64,000 bases of DNA, taken from positions 515,538 through 579,537 of the forward strand of contig NZ_JAHZSU010000001.1 of assembly GCF_019457945.1 (NCBI RefSeq). Reading direction: 5' to 3'. The notes under the pieces are model-generated. The model ran no database searches and was not told the DNA's origin. It saw only the letters and a program-made list of their open reading frames with translations. Shown piece by piece: positions 9,560-17,641 of this stretch. This stretch comes from Ornithinimicrobium laminariae (lineage in GTDB: Bacteria; Actinomycetota; Actinomycetes; Actinomycetales; Dermatophilaceae). Both the position numbers and the translations under genes were made by a program. Position 1 is the stretch's first letter. Each line of letters opens with the position of its first letter.

Positions 9560-10306
9560 ATGAGTTCTTCCCCCAATCACAAAGCCGCTCAGAAGGTTAC
9601 GGCCAAGGCCAACGACCTAACGAGTGAGCTCACCCAAGCTGCCCGCGAGGTCGCCGCCACGGTGAAGCCTAAACTTCGGGGATGGCTCCACCTCGGCATG
9701 GTCCCCCTCAGCATCGCGGCCGCCGTCGTGTTGATCGTGCTCGCCCCGACCACCGCTGGCCGTATCTCAGCCGTGGTCTTTGGCTTGACGTCGGTCATGC
9801 TCTTTTCAACATCAGCGACCTATCACCGTGGCAAGTGGAGTGAGACAGTCGGCCGGACGCTAAAGCGGATGGACCACGCCAACATCTTCCTGATCATCGC
9901 TGGCACGTACACACCATTCGCCGTGATGCTGCTGCCCGACAACGAGCGCAATACGTTGCTGTGGATTGCCTGGTCCGGCGCCTTGGCCGGGGTTGCTTTC
10001 CGCTTCTTGTGGGTCGGCGCCCCACGATGGCTCTATACCCCGGTGTATGTCGCGCTCGGCTGGGTAGCCGTGTTCTACATGGGCTCGTTTTGGGAAAACG
10101 GCGGCGCCGCGGTTGTCGTGCTGATGGCTGCCGGCGGGTTGCTCTACACCTTGGGAGCCGTTGTTTACGGCCTCAAGCGACCCAACCCCTCGCCGCGTTG
10201 GTTCGGCTTCCACGAGATCTTCCACGCCTTCACGGTGGCAGCATTCATCTGCCACTACATCGCGGTGTCACTCGCGATCTACGGTGCCACTCCGATCGGA
10301 GTCTGA
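9560..10306 (+). CDS. trhA: PAQR-family membrane protein TrhA (hemolysin III family)
   Basis: A 248-residue integral membrane protein with seven predicted helices. Conserved PAQR/hemolysin III residues are visible: SATYHRGKW in the second helix region, MDHANIFLIIAGTYTPFAV (acidic and His ligands), and FGFHEIFHAFTVAAFICHYIAV near the C-terminus, with the metal-binding histidines. In other bacteria TrhA affects membrane fluidity; true haemolysis is not established for most members. Its first 35 residues are charged and cytosolic. The end overlaps the convergent small gene 10268-10543 by 39 bp. Probably controlled through the palindrome just before the ATG. Confidence 0.9.
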   Translation: MSSSPNHKAAQKVTAKANDLTSELTQAAREVAATVKPKLRGWLHLGMVPLSIAAAVVLIVLAPTTAGRISAVVFGLTSVMLFSTSATYHRGKWSETVGRTLKRMDHANIFLIIAGTYTPFAVMLLPDNERNTLLWIAWSGALAGVAFRFLWVGAPRWLYTPVYVALGWVAVFYMGSFWENGGAAVVVLMAAGGLLYTLGAVVYGLKRPNPSPRWFGFHEIFHAFTVAAFICHYIAVSLAIYGATPIGV

Positions 10307-10543
10307 CTCAGCCGACGGCTCGGTCTTGGCGGCACTGGCGTCTTGCGCCGCTGCCGAAGACTCTTTTTCCTCGGCCTCGACGCGCAGGCTCTCGCGCTGC
10401 CGCATACCGCGTAGTCGTCGGCTGAGGTCTCGACCGAGAAACCAGACGGCTAGGCCGAGGGCAAACAGCACCAAGAACCCGCCGAGTCCGGCGGTGATTT
10501 CAACACTACTGAGGTCATTGACATCAACGTCGGCGAACTTCAC
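10268..10543 (-). CDS. Small membrane protein co-encoded with mca
   Basis: A 91-residue protein with one membrane helix (GLGGFLVLFALGLAVWFLGRD, about residues 19-39), a basic patch (LSRRLRGMRQR) and a long Glu/Ser/Ala-rich tail, so an N-out single-span protein with a cytosolic tail is likely. Its ATG overlaps the mca stop by 4 bp, so it is translationally coupled. A small protein at this place next to mca is known in mycobacteria (Rv1083, from memory), without a defined function. It may tether or accompany Mca, but this is inference. It overlaps trhA at the 3' end. Confidence 0.78.
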   Translation of the reverse strand: MKFADVDVNDLSSVEITAGLGGFLVLFALGLAVWFLGRDLSRRLRGMRQRESLRVEAEEKESSAAAQDASAAKTEPSAESDSDRSGTVDRE

Positions 10544-11598
10544 GAGGCGACCTGCTCTTCGCTCTCGTCGTGCTCACCGTCGCTGTGACCCTCGCGGTGG
10601 CGCAGGTCATCGTCAGTGGACTCCTCATCAACTGGCTCAACCGATGCTGGCGGCGGCACTGGAGCGGTGTAGGCAGCAACCGGGTTGCCCTCTTCATCGC
10701 GCGGCACGGACGCCTGGCAGATCGCGTCGATGTCACCGGAGTCGATGAGGCCAGCGAACAAGTCAGACTCCGGCAACTCGACGGGCACCAACGAGACGGC
10801 CAACTCGTAGTCTTCGGTCGGCGCGACCTCGCGCTGCAGGTCCATCGGTATCGCGAAGAAGAATCCATCTGGATCAACTTGAGTGGCATGGGCGCGAAGC
10901 GCGTCGTCCCGAGCCTCGAAGAAGTCACCGCACTCGACGTGCGTGTGAATGGCTCGCTCCGGGCGACCCTCCATCCGCTTGATCCAGTCGCCAAACGGCG
11001 ATTCCATGCCACGGTCGAGCATGGCCTGGTGCAACTTCAGCATCCGGTTGGGCGAGAAGCCGCTGTAGTACACCTTCTGCGGCTGCCACGCCTCACCTGC
11101 GTGCGGGAACGCATCGGGATCACCCGCTGCCCTGAACGCGGCCATCGTGACGACGTGGGTCATGATGTGGTCGGGGTGCGGGTATCCACCGTTTTCGTCG
11201 TATGTGGTGATGACGTGCGGCTTAAAGTCGCGGATGACGCGGACCAGCGCTTCGGTGGTGACCCCAATTGGCTCCAACGCAAAGCAACCCTCGGGCAGCG
11301 GGGGCAACGGGTCGCCCTCGGGCAGACCGGAGTCGACGAACCCTAGCCAGGTGTGCTTGATGCCAAGGATCTGCGCCGCCTTGGCCATTTCGCGGCGACG
11401 CACCTCAGAGAGATCACGGGCAATGTCGGCGTTGTCCTTGAGCTTGGGGTTCAAGATGTCCCCACGCTCGCCACCAGTGCACGAAACCACCATGACGTCG
11501 ACGCCGTCATTCGCATACTTTGCCGTCGACGCTGCACCTTTAGACGATTCGTCATCCGGGTGTGCGTGCACTGCCATCAATCGCCAGCCGTTGCTCAC
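10540..11598 (-). CDS. mca: Mycothiol S-conjugate amidase
   Basis: Mca cleaves mycothiol adducts of electrophiles and drugs, releasing a mercapturic acid for export and recovering glucosaminyl-inositol. The LmbE-like zinc hydrolase motif AVHAHPDDESSKG is at about residues 9-21, with CTGGERGD soon after and PHPDHIMTHVVTMAAF supplying the third zinc ligand. The variant DDESSKGAA is typical of Mca rather than MshB, whose motif usually reads DDE(S/A)...T; the 352-residue length, with an acidic variable tail, also suits Mca. It marks the host as a mycothiol producer. It is divergent from the DUF4307 gene with a perfect palindrome between them. Confidence 0.93.
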   Translation of the reverse strand: MSNGWRLMAVHAHPDDESSKGAASTAKYANDGVDVMVVSCTGGERGDILNPKLKDNADIARDLSEVRRREMAKAAQILGIKHTWLGFVDSGLPEGDPLPPLPEGCFALEPIGVTTEALVRVIRDFKPHVITTYDENGGYPHPDHIMTHVVTMAAFRAAGDPDAFPHAGEAWQPQKVYYSGFSPNRMLKLHQAMLDRGMESPFGDWIKRMEGRPERAIHTHVECGDFFEARDDALRAHATQVDPDGFFFAIPMDLQREVAPTEDYELAVSLVPVELPESDLFAGLIDSGDIDAICQASVPRDEEGNPVAAYTAPVPPPASVEPVDEESTDDDLRHREGHSDGEHDESEEQVAS

Positions 11599-11648
11599 CT
11601 GAGCTCCTTGCCATTGTTCGTTGCCGGCAGGGAGGTATTTCCTACCGA

Positions 11649-11670
11649 TGAGACAATGCTTATTGTCTCA
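11649..11670. promoter_or_regulatory. Perfect 22-bp inverted repeat between mca and the DUF4307 gene
   Basis: TGAGACAAT and ATTGTCTCA are exact reverse complements around GCTT. The site is 51 bp upstream of the mca start and 24 bp upstream of the DUF4307 gene start, within the region where both promoters must lie. It looks like a dimeric repressor operator, of a sequence different from the trhA palindrome. Confidence 0.6.
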
Positions 11671-11693
11671 CCACCATTCCCAGGAGTTGAACG

Positions 11694-12077
11694 ATGTCCA
11701 CGCTAGGTCGCACCACTGATGCCGCAACACGTCGCTGGTGGATCATCGGCTCCCTCGGCGTGGCTGCCATGACAGCCCTAGCTATTTGGTTTGGGGTAGC
11801 CGCCACGTCCGGCAAAGTGGACTGGGTCAACACGGGCAATAGCGTTATCTCTGATGAACAGGTCGACATTCGCTTCGATCTCAACAGAGATCCCAGCCGG
11901 GCCGTTCGCTGCGAGTTAGTGGCGCAGGACTATGGCTTTAATGTGATTGGCCGCACTGAGGTCGTTATTGCCCCAGAAGGCTCCTCCCCCAGCCGCCACC
12001 TGGGCAGCGTCGAGACAGTCGCACCGGCGGTCAGCGGCAAAGTAGACACCTGCTCATACGTTGACGCCGAGAGTTAA
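11694..12077 (+). CDS. DUF4307 family single-span membrane protein
   Basis: A 127-residue protein with one membrane helix (WWIIGSLGVAAMTALAIWFGVA, about 15-36) and an extracellular beta-rich domain. The exported part contains two cysteines (VRCELVAQDY and DTCSYVDAES) that could pair. DUF4307 proteins are actinobacterial and have no established function; Rv1081c, between greA and mca in Mycobacterium, is a member, and the order here is the same. AGGAG stands 8 bases before the ATG. A strong stem-loop follows the stop. Confidence 0.85.
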   Translation: MSTLGRTTDAATRRWWIIGSLGVAAMTALAIWFGVAATSGKVDWVNTGNSVISDEQVDIRFDLNRDPSRAVRCELVAQDYGFNVIGRTEVVIAPEGSSPSRHLGSVETVAPAVSGKVDTCSYVDAES

Positions 12078-12135
12078 GACCGCACAACAAACTAGACACC
12101 TGGCCTTGCCTTGCTATCATTAAATTTCCCTAAAC

Positions 12136-12188
12136 GGTCCGGGCACGAAACTCAGCCTCATTTCACAGCTGAGAAATTCGTCCGGACC
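12136..12188 (+). other. Long stem-loop upstream of greA (terminator or leader structure)
   Basis: GGTCCGG pairs with CCGGACC, then ACGAA with TTCGT, then CTCAGC with GCTGAG, with small bulges and an 11-base loop. It lies 59 bp after the DUF4307 stop and about 100 bp before greA. The following bases TTGTGTTT give a weak U tract, so it may end the upstream transcript; it could also belong to the greA leader if the promoter is the AT-rich stretch at 12112-12130. Confidence 0.5.
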
Positions 12189-12291
12189 TTGTGTTTGCTC
12201 CGGGTCTCCTCGTCATCGTCGTTGCTGGATAACGCCGCTGTCGGGGAAAGCCTGTGCGACGCAACGACATACTGACCAAGGAGTGATCATC

Positions 12292-12789
12292 GTGACCGAG
12301 AGTGCCAAGGCATCCTCGAGTTACCTCACACAGGAGGCGTACGACCGCCTCCACGCCGAGTTGACTCACCTCACCGGACCTGGCCGCACCGAGATCGCCA
12401 AGGTCATTGAGGCCGCCCGCGACGAAGGCGACCTGAAGGAAAACGGTGGCTACCACGCGGCCAAGGACGAGCAGGGCAAGATGGAGGATCGCATCCGCCA
12501 GCTTGAGCAGTTGCTGCGTTCCGCCACGGTCGGCGAAGCACCCGTTCAGGACGGCACTGTAAAGCCCGGAAGCGTTGTGACCGTCGAGATGTTCGGTGAC
12601 ACCGAGAAGTTCTTGCTGGGTAGCCGCGAGATCCTGGGGACGAACGACACCCTGGATGTCTACAGCGAAGGCTCCCCGCTCGGAGCGGCCATTCTGGGGC
12701 AGAAGGTCGACTCGACGGTTTCCTACGATGCGCCCAACGGCAAGTCCATTGAGGTCAAGATTCTCAACTCTGAGGCCTACACGCCCTGA
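12292..12789 (+). CDS. greA: Transcription elongation factor GreA
   Basis: GreA binds RNA polymerase in its secondary channel and stimulates cleavage of backtracked RNA. The N-terminal coiled coil contains LTQEAYDRLHAELTHL and the acidic tip motif EAARDEGDLKENGGYHAAKDEQ (catalytic Asp and Glu), followed by the globular C-terminal domain ending SIEVKILNSEAY. The start is the GTG at 12292 (MTESAKASS), because AAGGAG ends 8 bases before it; the GTG at 12283 would overlap that site. 165 residues matches actinobacterial GreA. It ends in a textbook terminator. Confidence 0.94.
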   Translation: MTESAKASSSYLTQEAYDRLHAELTHLTGPGRTEIAKVIEAARDEGDLKENGGYHAAKDEQGKMEDRIRQLEQLLRSATVGEAPVQDGTVKPGSVVTVEMFGDTEKFLLGSREILGTNDTLDVYSEGSPLGAAILGQKVDSTVSYDAPNGKSIEVKILNSEAYTP

Positions 12790-12804
12790 GCCAGCTCAGA
12801 CAGC

Positions 12805-12850
12805 AAACTGCGCCGACTCCGTATGGGGTCGGCGCAGTTTTTGTTTTAGC
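12805..12850. terminator. Intrinsic terminator after greA
   Basis: A 16-bp stem (AAACTGCGCCGACTCC against GGGGTCGGCGCAGTTT, one G-U pair) with a GTAT loop and a T-rich tail TTTTTGTTTT. The stem's A-rich left foot also gives a T run on the other strand, so it can serve convergent ilvA as well. Confidence 0.93.
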
Positions 12851-12855
12851 TCGCC

Positions 12856-14076
12856 CTAGTTTGGCTCGAGGTGGTAGCCGCGGTTAATCAGGGACTGCTG
12901 CACGCGAGCCGAGTGTTCCTGACCCTCCGTCTCGACCGTCAGCGCAATGAGGACCTCGCTGACCCGTAGGGATGTTGTCGTGCGGCCATGCTGGACTTCC
13001 AACACGTTGGCCCGCAGTTCGGCCAATTGGGAGATCAATGTTGCCAGCGACCCTGGGGAGTCGGGCACGCGCACAGAGAACTGCAAGTAGCGCCCGGCGA
13101 CCCGCAGGCCTGTGCGGATGATGCGCAACAGCAGAATCGGGTCAATGTTGCCGCCTGAGAGCACTGCGACGACGGGTCCTTCGACTTCCTCATCGGTATG
13201 CGCCAACAAGTGGGCAACGGCTGCGGCACCGGCCGGTTCCACCACCATCCGCGCCCGCTCCAAGATAAACAGCATGGCGCGAGCCAGGTCCTCTTCACCC
13301 ACCGTGCGGATGCCGTCGGCATACTCCTGCACGAGCGAGAACGGCACATCCCCCGGTCGTCCCACCGCGATGCCATCGGCCATCGTGGACATTAGCTTGA
13401 GCGCGATCGGGTGGCCCGCATCCAGTGACGCTGGCCAAGCCGCTGCCTGCTCGGCCTGCACACCAATGACCTTCACATCGGGGCGCAGGGCCTTGACGGC
13501 CGTGGCAATGCCCGCCAGCAGGCCTCCCCCGCCGGTGCAGACCACGATGGTCTTGACGTCGGGGACTTGCTCCAGAATTTCCAGGCCGCAGGTGCCCTGG
13601 CCAGCCACGATGTCCGGGTGATCGAAGGGCGGGATAAAGACGGCCCCGGTCTGCGCGCTCTCGGCACGCGCTGCCTCGATGCAGTCATCAATGGTCGTGC
13701 CCACCTGGTGCACTGTGGCGCCATAGCCCTTGGTGGCCAGCAACTTGGGCATGGCGGCTCCCTCGGGCATGAATACTGTGGCTTCAAGACCGAGCAGTCT
13801 GGCCGCGAGCGCGACCCCCTGAGCATGGTTTCCAGCGCTGGCCGCCACGACCCCCGCTGCTTTTTGCTCTTCGCTGAGACCAGCGATCCGGTTGTAGGCG
13901 CCACGAATCTTGAACGACCCGGCGCGCTGCAGGTTTTCGCACTTGAGGTGCACGGGCACTCCCACCCGGTCCGTTAGTGCCTGGCTAAACTCCATCGAGG
14001 TCGGCTGGATCACTCCCACCAGCAACTCTCGTGCCGCTTCAATATCTGCCAGTGTCACTTCAGCCGTTGCATCCAC
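12856..14076 (-). CDS. ilvA: Threonine ammonia-lyase with C-terminal ACT domain
   Basis: A PLP enzyme that deaminates threonine to 2-oxobutanoate, the first step to isoleucine. The PLP lysine is K56 in AGSFKIRGAYNRI; GGGGLLAGIATAVK binds the cofactor phosphate. The C-terminal part (about 325-406, SVRVPDSPGSLATLISQLAEL) is a single ACT domain, the arrangement of the short 406-residue class, shared with catabolic TdcB-like enzymes, rather than the two ACT-like domains of classical IlvA. Regulation by isoleucine is therefore uncertain. It is 9 bp downstream of mutL on the same strand. Confidence 0.9.
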   Translation of the reverse strand: MDATAEVTLADIEAARELLVGVIQPTSMEFSQALTDRVGVPVHLKCENLQRAGSFKIRGAYNRIAGLSEEQKAAGVVAASAGNHAQGVALAARLLGLEATVFMPEGAAMPKLLATKGYGATVHQVGTTIDDCIEAARAESAQTGAVFIPPFDHPDIVAGQGTCGLEILEQVPDVKTIVVCTGGGGLLAGIATAVKALRPDVKVIGVQAEQAAAWPASLDAGHPIALKLMSTMADGIAVGRPGDVPFSLVQEYADGIRTVGEEDLARAMLFILERARMVVEPAGAAAVAHLLAHTDEEVEGPVVAVLSGGNIDPILLLRIIRTGLRVAGRYLQFSVRVPDSPGSLATLISQLAELRANVLEVQHGRTTTSLRVSEVLIALTVETEGQEHSARVQQSLINRGYHLEPN

Positions 14077-14085
14077 ACCTGCAGG

Positions 14086-15429
14086 CTAACCCTGCTCCAT
14101 GATCTGAGTCGCCAAACCACGACTGACCCCCGTGTTTTGGTCACCGATCAGGCCCAGGGCGGCCAGCAGGTAGTGCTCGTCGACGAGCGCGATGGCTGCG
14201 GTGGGCGTCCGCCAGCCACCTCCGTGATCAGCAAGGACACCGCTGATCACACCCTTGGCCACCCCGCTGGGCGCATGTCTCAACGCCCCACCCGAGCCAA
14301 TCAGATACTTCACATTCATCAGCGGACGGGGGCCTTCGGCTGGATTCGCTGGGCGGCCGTGCCGACGGACGGCAAGGGTGAGGGCGAGGCGGGCCAGCTC
14401 GGCGTCCCACCCCTGCTCCTGAGCCGATTCAGGTATGCGGTCAGTGTGCTCGCGCAAACTCCCCACCCACCGAACCAGGCCGGCGTCGGCTGCTCCCGAC
14501 ATGCCCTCCGACTGGGCCGCTTCCAGCACGGTGGCCGCGCTCCAACGCATCCCAAGGTCACCCTCGACGGTGCGCGACTGCCACAGGGGGGCCACCACGT
14601 GTTTACGCAGAGTGGCGTCTTCGCCCTCTGGCTGCAACACCGAATACACATCCGTCGTTGCGCCGCCGACATCGGCAATCACGATGTCTTCGCCCAGAAA
14701 CGAGCCAAGGTTTTCGGCTCCGGTGAGGACCGCGTCGGGGGTCGCAGCCTGCACGAGGGAGGCAAACAGGGGCCCCTTAGATAAGCCCTTGCCACCGATG
14801 ACATGTCTGAGAAATATCACCCGAATGGCCGACCGCGCCGAGGTTGGCGCGACCTCGCCGATCTTGGGCAGGACATTGTCAGCCATAACAAAACGCCGCT
14901 GAGTGTCCGTCAAAGCTTCGGCGACCGCCTGGGCAGCTTCGTCGTTGCCAGCCGCGACGATGGCGGCCCCCACCCGAGAGGTCGCCAGCCGCCGAGCGTT
15001 ATGCAGCAACACTTCGCTGTTGCCGCCGTTGGTGCCCCCAACCAACAAGATGACATCGGGGCGATCAGCCCGCAGCGCGGCCACATCAGCGACGCTCAGT
15101 CGACCGGCAAAGATGTGCACGACCTTGGCTCCTGCACTGAGCCCGACCCGATGGCCAGCCTCGGCCGTCACTTGCCGCTCAAATCCCACGACGGCTAGCC
15201 GCAACCCACCGCCAGCGCTCGAGCAGACATACACGTCATCGCCCTGAGCCAAGTCCGGCACCTGATGCCCCTGATCGACAAGGTCTTGCCTGGCCCGCTG
15301 CATACCGACCAGGACATCAGTTTGAGATGTCGTGGGGCGCGCGCTTCGAGCCAGTAGTTGCCCGTCTGTGGGCGACACCAAGCACGCCTTAGTGAAGGTC
15401 GACCCAACGTCGACGCAGAGCAGGTTCAA
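14086..15429 (-). CDS. mutL: MutL-type ASKHA protein (glutamate mutase accessory family)
   Basis: The protein is not the DNA mismatch-repair MutL. It matches the ASKHA ATPases named after the gene beside glutamate mutase: phosphate-1 motif VDVGSTFTKACLV at residues 6-18, LLVGGTNGGNSEVLLHNA, and phosphate-2 motif IVIADVGGATTDVYSV. Members are thought to act on, or reactivate, adenosylcobalamin-dependent aminomutases. No mutase subunit is visible in this window, so the client is unknown. Its ATG overlaps the stop of the small membrane protein upstream by 4 bp, and ilvA follows after 9 bp. 447 residues is normal for the family. Confidence 0.82.
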   Translation of the reverse strand: MNLLCVDVGSTFTKACLVSPTDGQLLARSARPTTSQTDVLVGMQRARQDLVDQGHQVPDLAQGDDVYVCSSAGGGLRLAVVGFERQVTAEAGHRVGLSAGAKVVHIFAGRLSVADVAALRADRPDVILLVGGTNGGNSEVLLHNARRLATSRVGAAIVAAGNDEAAQAVAEALTDTQRRFVMADNVLPKIGEVAPTSARSAIRVIFLRHVIGGKGLSKGPLFASLVQAATPDAVLTGAENLGSFLGEDIVIADVGGATTDVYSVLQPEGEDATLRKHVVAPLWQSRTVEGDLGMRWSAATVLEAAQSEGMSGAADAGLVRWVGSLREHTDRIPESAQEQGWDAELARLALTLAVRRHGRPANPAEGPRPLMNVKYLIGSGGALRHAPSGVAKGVISGVLADHGGGWRTPTAAIALVDEHYLLAALGLIGDQNTGVSRGLATQIMEQG

Positions 15430-15776
15430 TCGATGAAAACCCAGTACGCGACCGTGCCGAGCACCCAGATGGAACCAATCGACATCACGACCAGCGAAAT
15501 CAGCACTCGCTTGCTGGTCTTTTGCAGCGTGACTTTTGCCTTCTCCAGGTCAAAGCCGATCTCTTCGAGGGTCTTGCCCTCCTTTTTTTCTACCGCGGCC
15601 GCTTCAGCCTTCTCCATCACTTCGTTGCGCTCAGTCCGCGCGTGCAAGTAAAAGAAGAACCCCACCATGACTGTCAGCATGGGTCCAAGCAACAACGACG
15701 GACCCTCCATCATCCCGCCCATATTGGACAAGATGCCGATACTGGAGTCTTGAGTCGCCCATTGCATTGTCACCAT
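15426..15776 (-). CDS. Two-helix membrane protein coupled to mutL
   Basis: Unrecognised small protein of about 116 residues. A first helix (GPSLLLGPMLTVMVGFFFYLHA) is followed by a charged, probably helical stretch (RNEVMEKAEAAAVEKKEGKTLEEIGFDLEKAKVTLQ, given here only as its character: Glu/Lys/Ala-rich) and a second helix (VLISLVVMSIGSIWVLGTVAYWVF). Both ends should be on the same side, with the charged loop between. The stop overlaps the mutL start by 4 bp, implying a joint role. The start is uncertain: ATG 15776 is used; GTG 15797 and ATG 15767 are also in frame and none has a clear ribosome site. Confidence 0.68.
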   Translation of the reverse strand: MVTMQWATQDSSIGILSNMGGMMEGPSLLLGPMLTVMVGFFFYLHARTERNEVMEKAEAAAVEKKEGKTLEEIGFDLEKAKVTLQKTSKRVLISLVVMSIGSIWVLGTVAYWVFID

Positions 15777-15892
15777 GCTTGAACGGTGCCACACCACCCT
15801 GAATTGTGGCGAGCAGCAGGGCCGACGTGCAGGAACCCCTATGCGGCGTGGTCTGGAATGAAGTGGGACACAAGGTAGTTGAAATTAACGTG

Positions 15893-16567
15893 ATGCTCTT
15901 CAACTCGAACCCACCCGTTGGCCGCAGTCAGGCCCCGAACGACATTCCGACGACGCACGAGGTTTTGGGTACTCCGTTGCAAGGCCCCTGGGACGACAGC
16001 GCAGAGGTTCTGTATGTCGCCATGGGTTGCTTCTGGGGCACTGAGCGCCTCTTCTACACAATCCCCGGTGTCATCAGCACCGCGGTTGGCTACATGGGTG
16101 GGTCGACCCCCAACCCGAGCTACCGCGAAGTTTGCTCAGGCCGGACCGGCCACACCGAGGCAGCCCAGGTTGTTTATGACCCTAGCAAGGTGACACCCGA
16201 GCAGTTGCTCAAGGTCTTCTGGGAGAACCACGACTCCACCACCGCCAACCGTCAGGGCAACGACGTTGGCACGCAGTACCGTTCGGCGATTTATTTCACG
16301 AACGAGTCGCAGGAAAAGGCGGCTAGCGCAACGAAGGACGCCTTCCAGCAGGTGCTCAACGACCAGGGTCTCGGTGTTGTCAGCACCCAGATCGACTCGG
16401 CCGAGAACGCTGGTGAGTTCTTCTACGCGGAGGGCTACCACCAGCAGTACCTGCATAAGAACCCCGGCGGCTACTGCAACCACGGGCCAAACGGCCTGAC
16501 TTGCCCCGTGGGCATCGTGCGTCAGGACGAGGCTCCGGCTCAGCAGGACATCGCGCCACCCGAGTGA
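15893..16567 (+). CDS. msrA: Peptide-methionine (S)-S-oxide reductase MsrA
   Basis: MsrA reduces S-methionine sulfoxide in proteins. The catalytic motif is MGCFWGTERLFY; VGYMGGSTPNPSYREVCSGRTGHTEA is the conserved substrate region, and the C-terminal GYCNHGPNGLTCP carries two recycling cysteines, so a three-cysteine, thioredoxin-linked mechanism is expected. I start at ATG 15893 (MLFNSNPPVG), giving 225 residues like the E. coli-type long MsrA; the open frame reaches 15806 but the extra residues look non-coding. It ends at a perfect hairpin. Confidence 0.93.
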   Translation: MLFNSNPPVGRSQAPNDIPTTHEVLGTPLQGPWDDSAEVLYVAMGCFWGTERLFYTIPGVISTAVGYMGGSTPNPSYREVCSGRTGHTEAAQVVYDPSKVTPEQLLKVFWENHDSTTANRQGNDVGTQYRSAIYFTNESQEKAASATKDAFQQVLNDQGLGVVSTQIDSAENAGEFFYAEGYHQQYLHKNPGGYCNHGPNGLTCPVGIVRQDEAPAQQDIAPPE

Positions 16568-16584
16568 TGCCCGCCTAGATTGAC

Positions 16585-16623
16585 GAAAGTGCCCGATGCG
16601 AGATTTTCGCATCGGGCACTTTC
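16585..16623. terminator. Perfect 17-bp hairpin between convergent msrA and lipoprotein gene
   Basis: GAAAGTGCCCGATGCGA pairs without mismatch with TCGCATCGGGCACTTTC around a 5-base loop. The AAA/TTT foot gives a short T run on both strands. It stands 17 bp after msrA and 25 bp before the stop of the convergent gene, so a bidirectional terminator is likely. Confidence 0.82.
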
Positions 16624-16648
16624 ATGTCTGCGGCCTAACCTTCACCCG

Positions 16649-17518
16649 CTAGAAGTTCAGGTCTTCCATGTCGAACTCCATCACGTCTTGAGCAGGTGGC
16701 GCCTGGATGTCCTCGTTGTGACCCCAGTCCTCAAACAACAACGTCAGGTCGCCGTCGGTGGAGTTAACCTCGATCTGACTCATGAAGTCGTCTTGATTGA
16801 TCCAAATGTTGAAGGTGGCTTCGCCAGTCATGGACTCGTCAAAGTCTTCGGCGGTCATCACGATTTGGTACTGGTCTTGACCGTCTTCGCTACCGACATA
16901 CGTCATGATGGAGCCGGACTCATCCCAGCCCTGCCACATCTCCTCCAGACCATCCTCGGCAAAGAGGTCCAGGTCGTCGCCAGCGCCCATCCCCTCCATG
17001 CCCATCTCACCGAGGTCTGCTTCGTCAAGAGGGATCGAGTAGTACGTGCCCTCACCCGTTAGCGCAGGGATCGAAACAAAGCCCAGACCGTCCGCTAGGA
17101 CGAGGTGCATGCTGGAGAACATCTCCATGCCAGAGGCCGCAACTTCATCGCCGTCAAGGGTCAACCGCGCGTCGACCTCAGGCTGTGCCCCACTGACATT
17201 GACCGCGGCGCTGAGTTGCATCTGAGCACCCTCGAATTCGCCGTTCATCATCAGGTTGAACGAAGACATTTGGCTTTGATCTGCGGAGAGCAGCCGATCT
17301 ACGACGTCTTCGGGGTCGACTTCAGCGCCGGGAGCCACATCCAACGGCCCACCGGCCACGCCACCGGGCACATCCTGCCCGCCAGCCACGTTGACTACAC
17401 CGTCCGTTCCGTCCGGCGCCTGCGCGACGCTGGCCTGGTCGCCACACGCAGATAGAATGAGGGGCAAGGCCGCGACCGCAGCCCAGCCGCCCCCGGTGCG
17501 CTTGGTGATCTTGTTCAT
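16649..17518 (-). CDS. Acidic lipoprotein, LolA/LprG-like fold suspected
   Basis: The N-terminus (basic, hydrophobic, then LSAC) is a lipoprotein signal with Cys at residue 25, so the mature protein is tethered to the outer face of the membrane. The rest, about 265 residues, is strongly acidic and Met-rich (EMGMEGMGAGDDLDL), with strand-like repeats such as MTGEATFNIWINQDDFMSQIEV that resemble the convex beta sheet of LppX/LprG and LolA-type carriers. This would suggest binding of a lipid or a hydrophobic ligand, but no catalytic motif is present and the fold call is only by pattern. It is divergent from oleA across 123 bp, so a link to hydrocarbon handling is possible but unproven. GGAGAGGG precedes the ATG. 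Confidence 0.75.
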   Translation of the reverse strand: MNKITKRTGGGWAAVAALPLILSACGDQASVAQAPDGTDGVVNVAGGQDVPGGVAGGPLDVAPGAEVDPEDVVDRLLSADQSQMSSFNLMMNGEFEGAQMQLSAAVNVSGAQPEVDARLTLDGDEVAASGMEMFSSMHLVLADGLGFVSIPALTGEGTYYSIPLDEADLGEMGMEGMGAGDDLDLFAEDGLEEMWQGWDESGSIMTYVGSEDGQDQYQIVMTAEDFDESMTGEATFNIWINQDDFMSQIEVNSTDGDLTLLFEDWGHNEDIQAPPAQDVMEFDMEDLNF

Positions 17519-17641
17519 AGCCCTCTCCTTTTCACACGTCAGGGGAACAACCCCGCGTCGGAGTCGGTTGTCTAATCACACTACGGTTGTGGTGTCATAG
17601 TCCCACCTATATCGACGTCTGAATAGTCACTGAGGTTCCCT

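Noticed and set aside
14086..15429. DNA mismatch-repair MutL.
   Set aside because: The motifs are of an ASKHA ATPase, not a GHKL ATPase; only the name is shared.
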